Positions 9,446 through 17,721 of a stretch of DNA of 64,000 nucleotides are shown here, piece after piece (the stretch's first letter is position 1; each line of letters starts with the position of its first letter). The position numbers and the translations under genes were made by a program. Source of the stretch: an uncultured Bacteroidales bacterium (GTDB taxonomy: Bacteria; Bacteroidota; Bacteroidia; Bacteroidales; Paludibacteraceae); NCBI GenBank assembly GCA_934728255.1, contig CAKVEC010000009.1, positions 55,615 through 119,614 of the forward strand. The letters run 5' to 3'. The notes under the pieces are model-generated. The model was not told the origin of the DNA. It saw nothing but the letters and a program-made list of their open reading frames with translations, and did no database searches.

Positions 9446-10921
9446 ATGAAAAATATATGTAAATCATGGATATTGTTGGTAGTATCCGTACTTGCTATCG
9501 GCTGCCAACAGAAAGAATTCCGCAAGGTCTATCCTGCGGGCGACCCGCAAATAGAAGCAACACTGCTTACACCCGATGTGCAGTTCGGCTATGATAGTAT
9601 TGCTTTCAGCGTGAAAGTTACAGAGACGCAAACTCCGCTTTCTACATTATCTGTCAAGGTCGTGGCGGGTATGAACGTGCTTGCCAACGAGGTGGTGCGC
9701 ACCCCCGACTATGCTTTCGAGGGTACCTATAAGTATGCGGTTCCCTTTGGCGCGAACATGCCCGAAGGCGAACAGGTGAAAGTCTATCTGACCGCCACCA
9801 ACGTGGAGGGTACGACCAAGGATATGATTCTCTCCGGTTGCACCGGACATCGTCCTGCTATCGAGACAATGTACGTTATGCCGCCTACTATCGACTACAA
9901 GCCGCTCGGTAAGGGCAAACAGATGACGTTGGAGGACGGCGTTTTCACCGCATACGACCTCAAGTATCCGAAGTCTATCGAGTTCCTGCTCGCCTCCGTC
10001 GGCACCAAGTTCGGGCGTGTGGACTGGTCGAAACCCGTCTTTGGCATGCTCAATGGCAAACTGACTATGATTACCGAATCGCAGTTCAATGCAGGCGAAG
10101 CAACCTCTATCACCCTGAGCGATGACGCTATAGAGGGTATCGATACCATCACATTCAACCCGCTTACTTTCGAACTGACCTATGGCGGCAAGGTGGCACA
10201 GCCTGTTACCACCCTTGATGTGCAAACCGACCTCGCAGAAGCACCAACCTACATCAGTTCGAGCAGCGTTGCCAAACTCTACCGCGGTGCTAAAATACTC
10301 TTCGACGAAAACAGCGAAGTGGAAATCACGGGCTGCGCAGACCTCTCGAAGGCGTACAACCTTGATTGGATGGAATACCTCGGAGGCAACAAAGTGAAGT
10401 TCCTCGGCAAGAAAGACCAGTACTATGTGTCCTACGACATCGCCAACGACTATCTTGTGGTCGAGCCGCTCTACGAACTCACCGCACCCGATGTGATGTA
10501 CCTCTGCGGTGTAGGTATGGGGCAGCCTTCAGCCAATCCTTCCGCTACATCGGGCTGGGGCTTCGACAGCCCGAACCAGAACTTTGTGGCACGTCCGTTA
10601 GGCAATAGCGTCTATCAATTCACTGTCTATATGAAGAATGAGCAGAGCACTGACTATAAGGATTACGGTACGCTCAACTTCAAGTTCTTCCACCAACACG
10701 GTTGGGGTGGCGAAGAAGATGGCGGCACCTATACCCAAAACGGTCTGAATATCAAGGGTATCAATAGCACTACGGGTATCGTCAAAGACGGCGAGACCGG
10801 CGATGGTTCCGAGGGTAATGAGAAAGGCAACTGGATTGCCACCAACGAACCTTTCGAGGGCATCTATCGCATCACGCTTGATACCAAGCAGAAAACCACC
10901 ACTTACGAGAAAATACGTTAA
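9446..10921 (+). CDS. Surface lipoprotein of the SusE/SGBP type, probable glycan-binding protein
   Basis: Lipoprotein signal peptide with lipobox VLAIGC. The position directly after susD is where surface glycan-binding proteins sit in these loci. No catalytic motif is visible. The N-terminal third (about residues 30-130) reads as immunoglobulin-like beta strands. The remainder has two segments of the form found in SusE/SusF-like proteins (for instance LDVQTDLAEAPTYISSSSVA and LYELTAPDVMYLCGVGMG followed by an aromatic-rich Trp/Phe stretch). The C terminus YRITLDTKQKTTTYEKI resembles the final strand of SusE-type domains. Binding specificity cannot be read from sequence; a role in beta-glucan binding is inferred from the GH30 and GH3 genes downstream. 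Confidence 0.75.
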   Translation: MKNICKSWILLVVSVLAIGCQQKEFRKVYPAGDPQIEATLLTPDVQFGYDSIAFSVKVTETQTPLSTLSVKVVAGMNVLANEVVRTPDYAFEGTYKYAVPFGANMPEGEQVKVYLTATNVEGTTKDMILSGCTGHRPAIETMYVMPPTIDYKPLGKGKQMTLEDGVFTAYDLKYPKSIEFLLASVGTKFGRVDWSKPVFGMLNGKLTMITESQFNAGEATSITLSDDAIEGIDTITFNPLTFELTYGGKVAQPVTTLDVQTDLAEAPTYISSSSVAKLYRGAKILFDENSEVEITGCADLSKAYNLDWMEYLGGNKVKFLGKKDQYYVSYDIANDYLVVEPLYELTAPDVMYLCGVGMGQPSANPSATSGWGFDSPNQNFVARPLGNSVYQFTVYMKNEQSTDYKDYGTLNFKFFHQHGWGGEEDGGTYTQNGLNIKGINSTTGIVKDGETGDGSEGNEKGNWIATNEPFEGIYRITLDTKQKTTTYEKIR

Positions 10922-10930
10922 TCAATATTC

Positions 10931-10962
10931 TGCAGTGCGGTATGTGAGCATACCGCACTGCA
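10931..10962 (+). other. Perfect intercistronic hairpin in the susCD operon
   Basis: A 14-base perfect stem (10931-10944 with 10949-10962) around the loop TGAG sits between the lipoprotein gene and the SGNH gene. It is followed by ATAAAAAA, not by T residues, so on the plus strand it looks more like an mRNA-stabilising or processing hairpin than a terminator. Confidence 0.7.
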
Positions 10963-10975
10963 ATAAAAAACAGAT

Positions 10976-13477
10976 ATGAAAAAAACTCTTCTGACAGGAC
11001 TCGCTGCGCTGACCCTTTTGAGTGTTTCGGCAGAAACACTGCAGCGTTCCTTCTATTTTGATTTCGGTGTTACCGGACGTGAAAAGGCTGCGGCTGTGGT
11101 CAATCCGGACGGCAATGGCAACTACTGGAACAACATCGGTGCGGAGGTGACGGTAAAACCTTGGCAGGTAAGCAAGGATGCCGATTATTCGCTCATTACT
11201 GCCGACAATCAGACCACGGCTCTGCACCTTGCCTACACCGGCGATTTGTTCCTCGGCAATGGTGCCGGCGGACTATCCACCCCCGATGCCGAGAAATTGG
11301 GCGACTTGGCGGTGGTAAACGCTACGCGCGACTATCTCTTTGCCACCAATTCCGAGCGTTGCGGCTTCGTAATCAGCGGGCTGGATCAAACCAAGGCATA
11401 CCAATTCAAAATTTTTGGCAGCCGTAGTGCAACCGATAAACGTGTCTCCAAATACGATATCGAGGGCTATACCAACACCACGGGGCAACTCCAAGCCGCC
11501 GGCACCAACTTGGGTGGAACGGGCGTTAACCAGAACAACAGCAGCGTTTATCTCTCCGAGATGATTTTTCCTGATAAAGACGGTAAAATCACAATCTATG
11601 TATCCAAGGGCGCAAGCGGACAATATCTGCCTATCAACTGTATGCGTATGCAGGAGTTCTCGGGTGTTACACCGCCAACGGTGGTGAAATACGAGAGCCT
11701 GACCCTCAAAGGAACAGGCGTGGAGGACAACAGCATCAACATGTATAGGATTGCCAAAGACGGCGAGACCGAAAGTCAGAACTTCGAGACCTTCTGCACG
11801 CTGACCAACGGCGGTACAATTGCTTTCGAGGTTGCCGACGGCACAGTCCTCTATAGTGGCACCGTGGCTGTCGAAACGGGTGTCTATAATGTCCGTTTCA
11901 ATACCCAAAGTGCCAAACCCGAATTTGTCAAAATCAATCGTTGCGGTATCGTGGGGAATGTAACTACCGCCGGTTGGAATGCTGCGGGTATGGAGATGAC
12001 CTACCGCGGACACGGCGTTTGGCGCGATACACTCGACCTCGTGCCATACACGGGGAGTGACGCCGAGCGTGGGCAGTTCTGCTTCAATTCGTCGTGGGAC
12101 TTGACCGTCAAAACGCGCAATGGCGTGGAAGGCGTAGTGGGCTACAAACCCGATGAGTCGCTCGCTTCTATCTCTTTGGGCGACATCCCTATGCGCCACG
12201 GCAAGAAAATCGTTAGTCTTGATATGCAGCATTTCACCTACTCATTGGAGTGCCTTGATATTACCGACAACAAGATTACTTTCTTCGGGTCGTCGGTCTG
12301 CAACGGTCAGGGTGCATCCGAGGTCGGCAATGTCAAGCACGGTTATGCTTGGCAACTCGGGCAACTGCTTACCGGCTACGAGTATTCCAATGCGTCTATC
12401 AACGGCAACAACACAACCAACCTGCTTTCCCGCTACAAGGGGCATCTCCTTGCCGATTGCGGCAGATATGTGGTCATCGGCTTGGGGCTCGGCAACGAGG
12501 GTTTGCACGAAGCCGCTGACAAACAGGCGATTTACGACCAATGGAAGACCAATATGCAGACCCTTATCGACCTCTTTGAGGCGGAGGGCAAGTACGTTAT
12601 CGCTACCAACAACTATCCCCGCGGCGACTACAACGCTACCGACTATGCCTGGGTGAAAAAGATGAACCTTGAGATGCACGAATGGGACATCCCTACCGTC
12701 AATTTCCTCGGTGCATTGGACAACTGCCAAGGCAACGGTCAATGGGCGGACGGTTATCAAAATGGTGACGACATCTACCATCCTACCGAGGCGGGGCATA
12801 CCGAGTTTATGCACGCTTTTGTGCCGTCGCTCTTCGATGTGCTGGCTGCAGGCAAACCGATGCCTGTTCGTCAGAACGGCGAGGGCTTGCACCTTACTGC
12901 TACCGAGACTTTGGGCTTCTCGCCCGAGGCGGCTGTAGGTTCATACACCCTTGTGGTGCGTGTGAAAACGTCCGCTGCAGGTATATTTGCCAAATTGCGT
13001 CTCAACGGCACTTCTACTTCGGTGGCTCTCCCTGCGGCTGCGGCCGACGGCAACTGGCATACGTTGGTTATCTCCCACTATCAGGCTGCCGGTCAGACCT
13101 ATACCTATCTTGATGGCAAGCAGATGGACAAGCAGGAGGACAAGTCAATTCTCGGTGAGGTGGTACTCGGCGGATTGGATATGCAGGTCAATGACTTGAT
13201 GTTCTACCGCTCTGCCCTCAATGCCGACGAAGTGGCGGCGCTTGAGGAGGGCAAGTTGCTCCGCTCTTCGCTCGAGATCTATTGCCCGCTCAACAACGAT
13301 GATCTGACCAATGCCGCGCAATCCTCCAACACAATTACCCGCAAAGGTGCCCCCACTGCACTCGAAAACGCCGACAGCGATTATCTTCGTGCTGAGTCTT
13401 TCGATGTCCTCGGTCGTACGGTCAATGCCGACTACCGCGGTATCGTTATCCAAGCAGGTAGCAAAATACTTAGATGA
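10976..13477 (+). CDS. Multidomain SGNH/GDSL-type hydrolase of the glucan locus
   Basis: Secreted protein with signal peptide (about 1-20). Two N-terminal beta-rich regions (about 24-235 and 240-420, the second with a SusE/F-like segment CGIVGNVTTAGWNAAGMEM) precede an SGNH hydrolase domain (about 430-630). Its blocks are FFGSSVCNGQG (candidate nucleophile serine), SINGNNTTN, VVIGLGLGNEG (asparagine block) and DDIYHPTEAGH (Asp-x-x-His). A LamG-like region follows (about 640-760), then a short tail VLGRTVNADYRGIVIQAG resembling a degraded T9SS sorting signal. Such enzymes are usually esterases, often deacetylases; the substrate here is unknown. The SGNH domain and the end of the LamG region are paralogous to the protein at 15279-16265. 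Confidence 0.8.
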   Translation: MKKTLLTGLAALTLLSVSAETLQRSFYFDFGVTGREKAAAVVNPDGNGNYWNNIGAEVTVKPWQVSKDADYSLITADNQTTALHLAYTGDLFLGNGAGGLSTPDAEKLGDLAVVNATRDYLFATNSERCGFVISGLDQTKAYQFKIFGSRSATDKRVSKYDIEGYTNTTGQLQAAGTNLGGTGVNQNNSSVYLSEMIFPDKDGKITIYVSKGASGQYLPINCMRMQEFSGVTPPTVVKYESLTLKGTGVEDNSINMYRIAKDGETESQNFETFCTLTNGGTIAFEVADGTVLYSGTVAVETGVYNVRFNTQSAKPEFVKINRCGIVGNVTTAGWNAAGMEMTYRGHGVWRDTLDLVPYTGSDAERGQFCFNSSWDLTVKTRNGVEGVVGYKPDESLASISLGDIPMRHGKKIVSLDMQHFTYSLECLDITDNKITFFGSSVCNGQGASEVGNVKHGYAWQLGQLLTGYEYSNASINGNNTTNLLSRYKGHLLADCGRYVVIGLGLGNEGLHEAADKQAIYDQWKTNMQTLIDLFEAEGKYVIATNNYPRGDYNATDYAWVKKMNLEMHEWDIPTVNFLGALDNCQGNGQWADGYQNGDDIYHPTEAGHTEFMHAFVPSLFDVLAAGKPMPVRQNGEGLHLTATETLGFSPEAAVGSYTLVVRVKTSAAGIFAKLRLNGTSTSVALPAAAADGNWHTLVISHYQAAGQTYTYLDGKQMDKQEDKSILGEVVLGGLDMQVNDLMFYRSALNADEVAALEEGKLLRSSLEIYCPLNNDDLTNAAQSSNTITRKGAPTALENADSDYLRAESFDVLGRTVNADYRGIVIQAGSKILR

Positions 13478-13488
13478 TGCTAACAGGT

Positions 13489-13653
13489 ATAGGTGATTGA
13501 TAGGTGATTGATAGGTGATTGATAGGTGATACCCGATACTATTCCCTATCCTAAGCCTATCCTATGCGCATCCTATGCTAAAATTAACAATTAACGATCA
13601 ATTAACGGCAATTAACGGAGTCTTTTAATGGTCTTTTAACGGACATTAATGGA
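13489..13653. repeat. Phased intergenic array, fifteen consecutive 11-bp units
   Basis: From 13489 every 11 bases start a new related unit: four ATAGGTGATTG-type, one transitional, three of CCTAT type, one transitional, three of CAATTAACGGC type and three of TCTTTTAATGG type, ending at 13653 just before the leader of the GH30 gene. The sequence changes gradually but the phase never slips. It fills nearly the whole 192-base gap between stop 13477 and ATG 13670. Confidence 0.85.
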
Positions 13654-13669
13654 GTAAAAAAACAGAACA

Positions 13670-15175
13670 ATGAAAATGACACCAATTCTTTTTGCTGCTC
13701 TTTTGTTAGCGGCTTGCAATACCCCCGTGGTTACTCCGCCCGACCAAGGCGGACAGGGCGGCGGTACAGACCAGAAACCGCAGACGCGCGATGTGATGAC
13801 CTACATCACCACCGCCGACAACACGATGCACTTCGACGCTATCGGCAAAGACTTTGCCGAGGGTATGAATATGTCTCCTGAGATAACGCTCACCATCAAT
13901 CCCAACCAACGCTATCAGAACTTCGATGGCTTTGGCGCAGCCATCACGGGTGCCGCTGCCTACAACCTTATGCAGATGTCGCAAGCCAACCGCACCAAAC
14001 TGCTCCGCGAGACCTTCAGCGTACAGGATGGTATGGGATATAGTTACGTGCGCGTACCCATCGGAGGCAGTGACTTCAATGCCCGCAGCAACTATGATTA
14101 CACCTGCTGCGACACCAAAGGTATCGAGCATTTTGCACTTACTTCCGATGAAACACAGTACATTATTCCTGTGCTCAAAGAGATACTCGCAATCAACCCT
14201 GACCTCAAAGTGATGGGTACACCGTGGAGTTGTCCGCGCTGGATGAAAGTGGACGACATCAACAAGAAAGGTGCCTACAACAACTGGGTGGGCGGTTACC
14301 TCAACCCCGACTACTATCAGGACTACGCTACCTATTTCGTCAAATGGATACAAGCCTTTGAGGCAGAGGGTGTGAACATCACCAGTGTAACGGTGGAGAA
14401 CGAACCGCTCAACTGGGGCAACTCGATGTCGCTCTATATGCCGTGGCAGCAAGAGCGTGATTTTGTCAAAACCGCTCTCGGACCCGCTTTCCGTGCAGCC
14501 GGTTTGCAGACAAAAATCATTTGCTTCGACCACAACTACAACTACGACAACAAGGAAGACCAACAGCAATACCCGCTCAAGATATACGCTGATGCCGACG
14601 CTTCGCAGTACATTGACGGTGCCGCCTACCACAACTACGGCGGCAGTCCCTCCGAGTTGGAGAATATCCATAAGCAAGCCCCCGACAAGAACCTCTATTT
14701 CACCGAGGCGTCTATCGGTACGTGGAACTATCAGAGTTTCAGTCAGTCGTTGATGCAGGAAATGAAAAATACCTGTATGGCAACGGTTACCCGCTGGTGC
14801 AAGGCGGTGATTGTGTGGAACTTTATGCTTGATGACAACGGTGGTCCTCACGGCGGTGCAGGGGCTTGCTCCACCTGCTATGGGGCGGTGGATGTGTCGT
14901 CGCGGGACTATACCACGCTCACCAAGCGCAGCCACTATTACGTCATCGGACACCTCAGCAAAGTCCTCCGCACAGGTTCCACCCGTATCGGCACTACGGG
15001 CTACCTTCCCACTAACGTGTCGGCAGTGGCATCCGAGAACCCTGATGGTACATACGGACTGGTACTCTTCAACGAGAGCGACCAAGGCGTTAGTTTCATC
15101 ATCGACGACAACACCCACCATTTCAATATCACCCTTCCTGCACAGAGTATCACCTCCTGCGTCTGGGCAAAATAA
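13670..15175 (+). CDS. GH30 family glycoside hydrolase lipoprotein, probable endo-beta-1,6-glucanase
   Basis: Lipoprotein signal with lipobox LLLAAC (cysteine at about residue 16), so probably displayed on the cell surface. The catalytic (beta/alpha)8 domain begins near residue 70 with QNFDGFGAAITGAAAYNL and YSYVRVPIGGSDF. The acid/base glutamate is in TVENEPLNW and the nucleophile glutamate in LYFTEASIGTW; GTPWSCPRWMK and the C-terminal beta-sandwich (to SCVWAK) are also typical of GH30. Its 501 residues match the family. Bacteroides beta-1,6-glucan loci combine SusCD, a surface lipoprotein, GH30_3 and GH3 in this manner, so beta-1,6-glucan is the leading inferred substrate. A glucosylceramidase-like activity is the alternative. 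Confidence 0.92.
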   Translation: MKMTPILFAALLLAACNTPVVTPPDQGGQGGGTDQKPQTRDVMTYITTADNTMHFDAIGKDFAEGMNMSPEITLTINPNQRYQNFDGFGAAITGAAAYNLMQMSQANRTKLLRETFSVQDGMGYSYVRVPIGGSDFNARSNYDYTCCDTKGIEHFALTSDETQYIIPVLKEILAINPDLKVMGTPWSCPRWMKVDDINKKGAYNNWVGGYLNPDYYQDYATYFVKWIQAFEAEGVNITSVTVENEPLNWGNSMSLYMPWQQERDFVKTALGPAFRAAGLQTKIICFDHNYNYDNKEDQQQYPLKIYADADASQYIDGAAYHNYGGSPSELENIHKQAPDKNLYFTEASIGTWNYQSFSQSLMQEMKNTCMATVTRWCKAVIVWNFMLDDNGGPHGGAGACSTCYGAVDVSSRDYTTLTKRSHYYVIGHLSKVLRTGSTRIGTTGYLPTNVSAVASENPDGTYGLVLFNESDQGVSFIIDDNTHHFNITLPAQSITSCVWAK

Positions 15176-15201
15176 TGCGTAATTCGTAATGCACAATGCG
15201 T

Positions 15202-15278
15202 AATTAATGGTTAATTAATGGCTAATTATATGTTCCATAAAAATTAACGACTAATTATACGATAATTAACGTTCCCCA
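15202..15278. repeat. 11-bp-phased intergenic array containing the ATTATATGTTCC element, copy 1
   Basis: Seven consecutive 11-base units (AATTAATGGTT, AATTAATGGCT, AATTATATGTT, then units ending in AATT at a constant place, then AACGTTCCCC) run up to the ATG at 15279. Related versions precede the GH3 gene (about 17626-17711) and the rrn leader (about 63620-63716). Confidence 0.8.
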
Positions 15279-16265
15279 ATGAAACGCTGCCTACATATAT
15301 TCCTGTTTGCGCTTGTGGTGCAGGTATCGTCCTGCACCACAAGACCCGAACACACCGTCTATTTCTTTGGCTCGTCGGTGTGTAAGGGGGTAGGCGCAGA
15401 CTCCCTGCAGGGCTACGCCGACTTGGTAACAGCGCGTTTGCCCCGTGGCTGGCAGGCGGTAAATATATCCGTTGGCGGCAACGATACCTATGATCTCTTT
15501 GCCCGCTACGACCGCGACCTGCTATCTACGCAAGCCAAGTATGTGGTTATCGGTCTCAGTCTCGGCAACGAGGGCTTGCATGAGAAAGGTGAACGTGCCT
15601 TGCTTTCCTATCGCGAGAATATGCCGCGCCTGATAGAGCAGTTGCAGCAGGATGGGCGTACCGTCATCGTTACCAACAACTACCCGCGTGCCGACTTTAA
15701 TGCGGTTGACTACAATGACCTCTGCGAGGTGAACCTCGAGGTGCAGCAGTGGAACGTAACCACTATCAACCTCTTCGGCACGATGGATGACGGGCAGGGG
15801 CATTGGGCATACTGGAACGGTACCGACATCTACCACCCTGACAACCGTGGGCATCAGGCGTTTGCGTCGGCTTTCCCGCCCTCTATGTGGCAGGCACTCG
15901 ACAAGGGCAAGCCATTGCCCGAGAAGGTTTGCACGGACGGGGACGAGAACGGGGTGCATAGTGTTTCCTTTACGCCCGAACCGGGCTTGGAAAGTTACAC
16001 ACTCTGCTATGAGAGCAATGGTGAGTTCCGTTACGAGGTCTTTGCGGGGGCGCGGCGTCAAGGAGAGACACCCCCTGCGACATTCAATATCCGTGGCAAC
16101 AATATCCATCAACTGATGTTCTATCGTTCTGCCATGACCCCGCGTGAGATAGATGCTATACGTAATGGAAAAATGTTGCGCTCAAGCCTCGAACTCTATT
16201 GTCCGCTTCTCGGTGGCGACCCCGCCAATTATGCGCAGACAATGAATACAATAACAACTAACTAA
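15279..16265 (+). CDS. SGNH/GDSL-type hydrolase, lipoprotein
   Basis: Lipoprotein-type signal (lipobox VQVSSC, cysteine about residue 19). The SGNH blocks are YFFGSSVCKGVGADS (candidate serine), VISVGGNDTYD-like ISVGGNDTYDL, VVIGLSLGNEGLHE and TDIYHPDNRGHQAF (Asp-x-x-His). It is a shortened paralog of the 833-residue protein at 10976-13477: the two share the hydrolase domain and the segment LMFYRSA...GKMLRSSLELYCPL, but here the LamG-like middle is reduced and the N-terminal modules are absent. It lies between the GH30 gene and a repeat protein gene in the same orientation, so it is part of the glucan locus. Substrate unknown; an ester or acetyl decoration on the glucan is a guess. Confidence 0.8.
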   Translation: MKRCLHIFLFALVVQVSSCTTRPEHTVYFFGSSVCKGVGADSLQGYADLVTARLPRGWQAVNISVGGNDTYDLFARYDRDLLSTQAKYVVIGLSLGNEGLHEKGERALLSYRENMPRLIEQLQQDGRTVIVTNNYPRADFNAVDYNDLCEVNLEVQQWNVTTINLFGTMDDGQGHWAYWNGTDIYHPDNRGHQAFASAFPPSMWQALDKGKPLPEKVCTDGDENGVHSVSFTPEPGLESYTLCYESNGEFRYEVFAGARRQGETPPATFNIRGNNIHQLMFYRSAMTPREIDAIRNGKMLRSSLELYCPLLGGDPANYAQTMNTITTN

Positions 16266-16308
16266 ATAACTAAATAACCATTTTTATTAACAATTAAATT
16301 TTAGTATT

Positions 16309-17571
16309 ATGAAAAAGTTATTCTCTTTTTTCGTAGTCGCTTTGGCAGCACTCTCGCTGAACGCTGCTGACTATTATCTCGTAGGTGGTGCTACCGGTTG
16401 GACACCCGACAATGCTGCCACCAAGTTCACTGAAGTAAAAGCCGGTTCCGGCATGTACAAATTGGAAGTCGCTGACTTGTATGGAGATTTCAAGATTACC
16501 GTAGATGGTGGTTGGCATCCGCAATTCGGTGCTGCAGCACAAGGTGAAGGACCGGTTGTCAATGGGGCAGAGTACAAATTGGTTAAGTGCGATGATTCCG
16601 AGGGCGAGAAAGATGCTCCCGCAAACGCAACTTTCTTGATGGGCGAAACAAACTTTGAAGATCCGCGTATCAAAGACGCTACCATTTATCTCACGGTTGA
16701 TGGCGATGATATGTATGTTACCGTTAGCGGTACCGTCTATGAACACGCAGGGGCACCTACTACCTATCAAATCATTGGTGCCTTTACCGACAACTGGAAC
16801 CTTACTGCGGCTGTTCAATTCGAAGCAGATGGTGATGTCCTGACCGCTGTTGTCCCTGACTTGAATGGTACTTTCAAGATTGTAGAGAACCGCTCGTGGG
16901 ATATGCAGTATGCTACCAACTGGGATACCAAAGCAAGTCTGGAATTTAACAAACCGTATGTACTGGGCGCAAAGAACAAAGAGCAAGGTGAGCCTGCCAA
17001 CTTGGGCTTGGCTAATCCTTTCGGCGGTTACAAAAACGCCAAACTGACTCTGACAGACGATGAGAACGGCAACAAAGTGCTGACTCTCGTTGCCGGTGAT
17101 TTCTATGTATCGGAGGCTAACTGGTATCTCCCCGGTGAGCAACTCGGCTGGAAGTGCGAGGCTGACCAGCAGTTTGCTCCTGTTGCAGGCAAAGAGAATA
17201 CCTATGAACTCTTGGCTGCTGAGTTCGGCGGTGAGTTCAAGGTGGTTTTCGGCAACTGGGCGGTAGAGTTTGTGGCTGATGCCGAGGATACGCCTTGGAC
17301 TATCAATCAGGAATATACCTGTGTACTGAATGGCAAAGGTGCCGGTAACATCAAACCTGCCAACAAAGATGTGAAATATACCGACTGCACCATCACCCTT
17401 GTCGTTGATTACGAGGCAATCAGTGCAAAGGTTACCATCTCCTCCGAGATGACCGCACTCAACGATGCGACCGTTGCTACCAAAGCCACCAAGGTAATCA
17501 AGAACGGACAACTCTACATTATCAAAGATGGTGTCCGCTACAATGCACTTGGCACGGTAGTTGCCGAGTAA
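16309..17571 (+). CDS. Secreted three-repeat SusE/F-like protein of the glucan locus
   Basis: Not recognised as a named family. It has a signal peptide (about residues 1-19, ending LNAA). Three beta-rich repeats of about 120 residues follow, beginning at YYLVGGATGWTPDNAATKF, TTYQIIGAFTDNWNLTAAV and NWYLPGEQLGWKCEADQQF. Each contains a 'G.FK(I/V)V' strand (GDFKITVDGGWHPQFG, GTFKIVENRSWDMQY, GEFKVVFGNWAVEF), as in starch-binding SusE/SusF domains. The final 27 residues (TKVIKNGQLYIIKDGVRYNA and on) form a separate tail similar to the end of the 20164-22248 protein and may be a short sorting signal. It probably binds glycan; no catalytic residues are seen. It sits 43 bases after the second SGNH gene. 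Confidence 0.7.
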   Translation: MKKLFSFFVVALAALSLNAADYYLVGGATGWTPDNAATKFTEVKAGSGMYKLEVADLYGDFKITVDGGWHPQFGAAAQGEGPVVNGAEYKLVKCDDSEGEKDAPANATFLMGETNFEDPRIKDATIYLTVDGDDMYVTVSGTVYEHAGAPTTYQIIGAFTDNWNLTAAVQFEADGDVLTAVVPDLNGTFKIVENRSWDMQYATNWDTKASLEFNKPYVLGAKNKEQGEPANLGLANPFGGYKNAKLTLTDDENGNKVLTLVAGDFYVSEANWYLPGEQLGWKCEADQQFAPVAGKENTYELLAAEFGGEFKVVFGNWAVEFVADAEDTPWTINQEYTCVLNGKGAGNIKPANKDVKYTDCTITLVVDYEAISAKVTISSEMTALNDATVATKATKVIKNGQLYIIKDGVRYNALGTVVAE

Positions 17572-17584
17572 ATCCTATCGGTGT

Positions 17585-17605
17585 AGAGCGGCTGATTACC
17601 GCTCT
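17585..17605 (+). other. Hairpin after the repeat protein gene
   Basis: AGAGCGG (17585-17591) pairs with CCGCTCT (17599-17605) around a 7-base loop. There is no T-run, so termination is uncertain. Confidence 0.45.
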
Positions 17606-17625
17606 GCATCTCAAAGCCGAAAAGG

Positions 17626-17711
17626 CAAATTAATGGTCAGATTAATGGCAAATTATATGTTCCATAGAAAAATAATTAACGTTTAATTACACGATAATTA
17701 ACGTTCCAACT
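17626..17711. repeat. Phased intergenic array with ATTATATGTTCC element, copy 2
   Basis: ATTAATGG units 11-12 bases apart, ATTATATGTTCCATA, then AATTAACGTTT, AATTACACGAT and AATTAACGTTC in 11-base steps. It is closely related to 15202-15278 and stands at the same distance upstream of a gene start. Confidence 0.75.
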
Positions 17712-17721
17712 CATAGAGATT

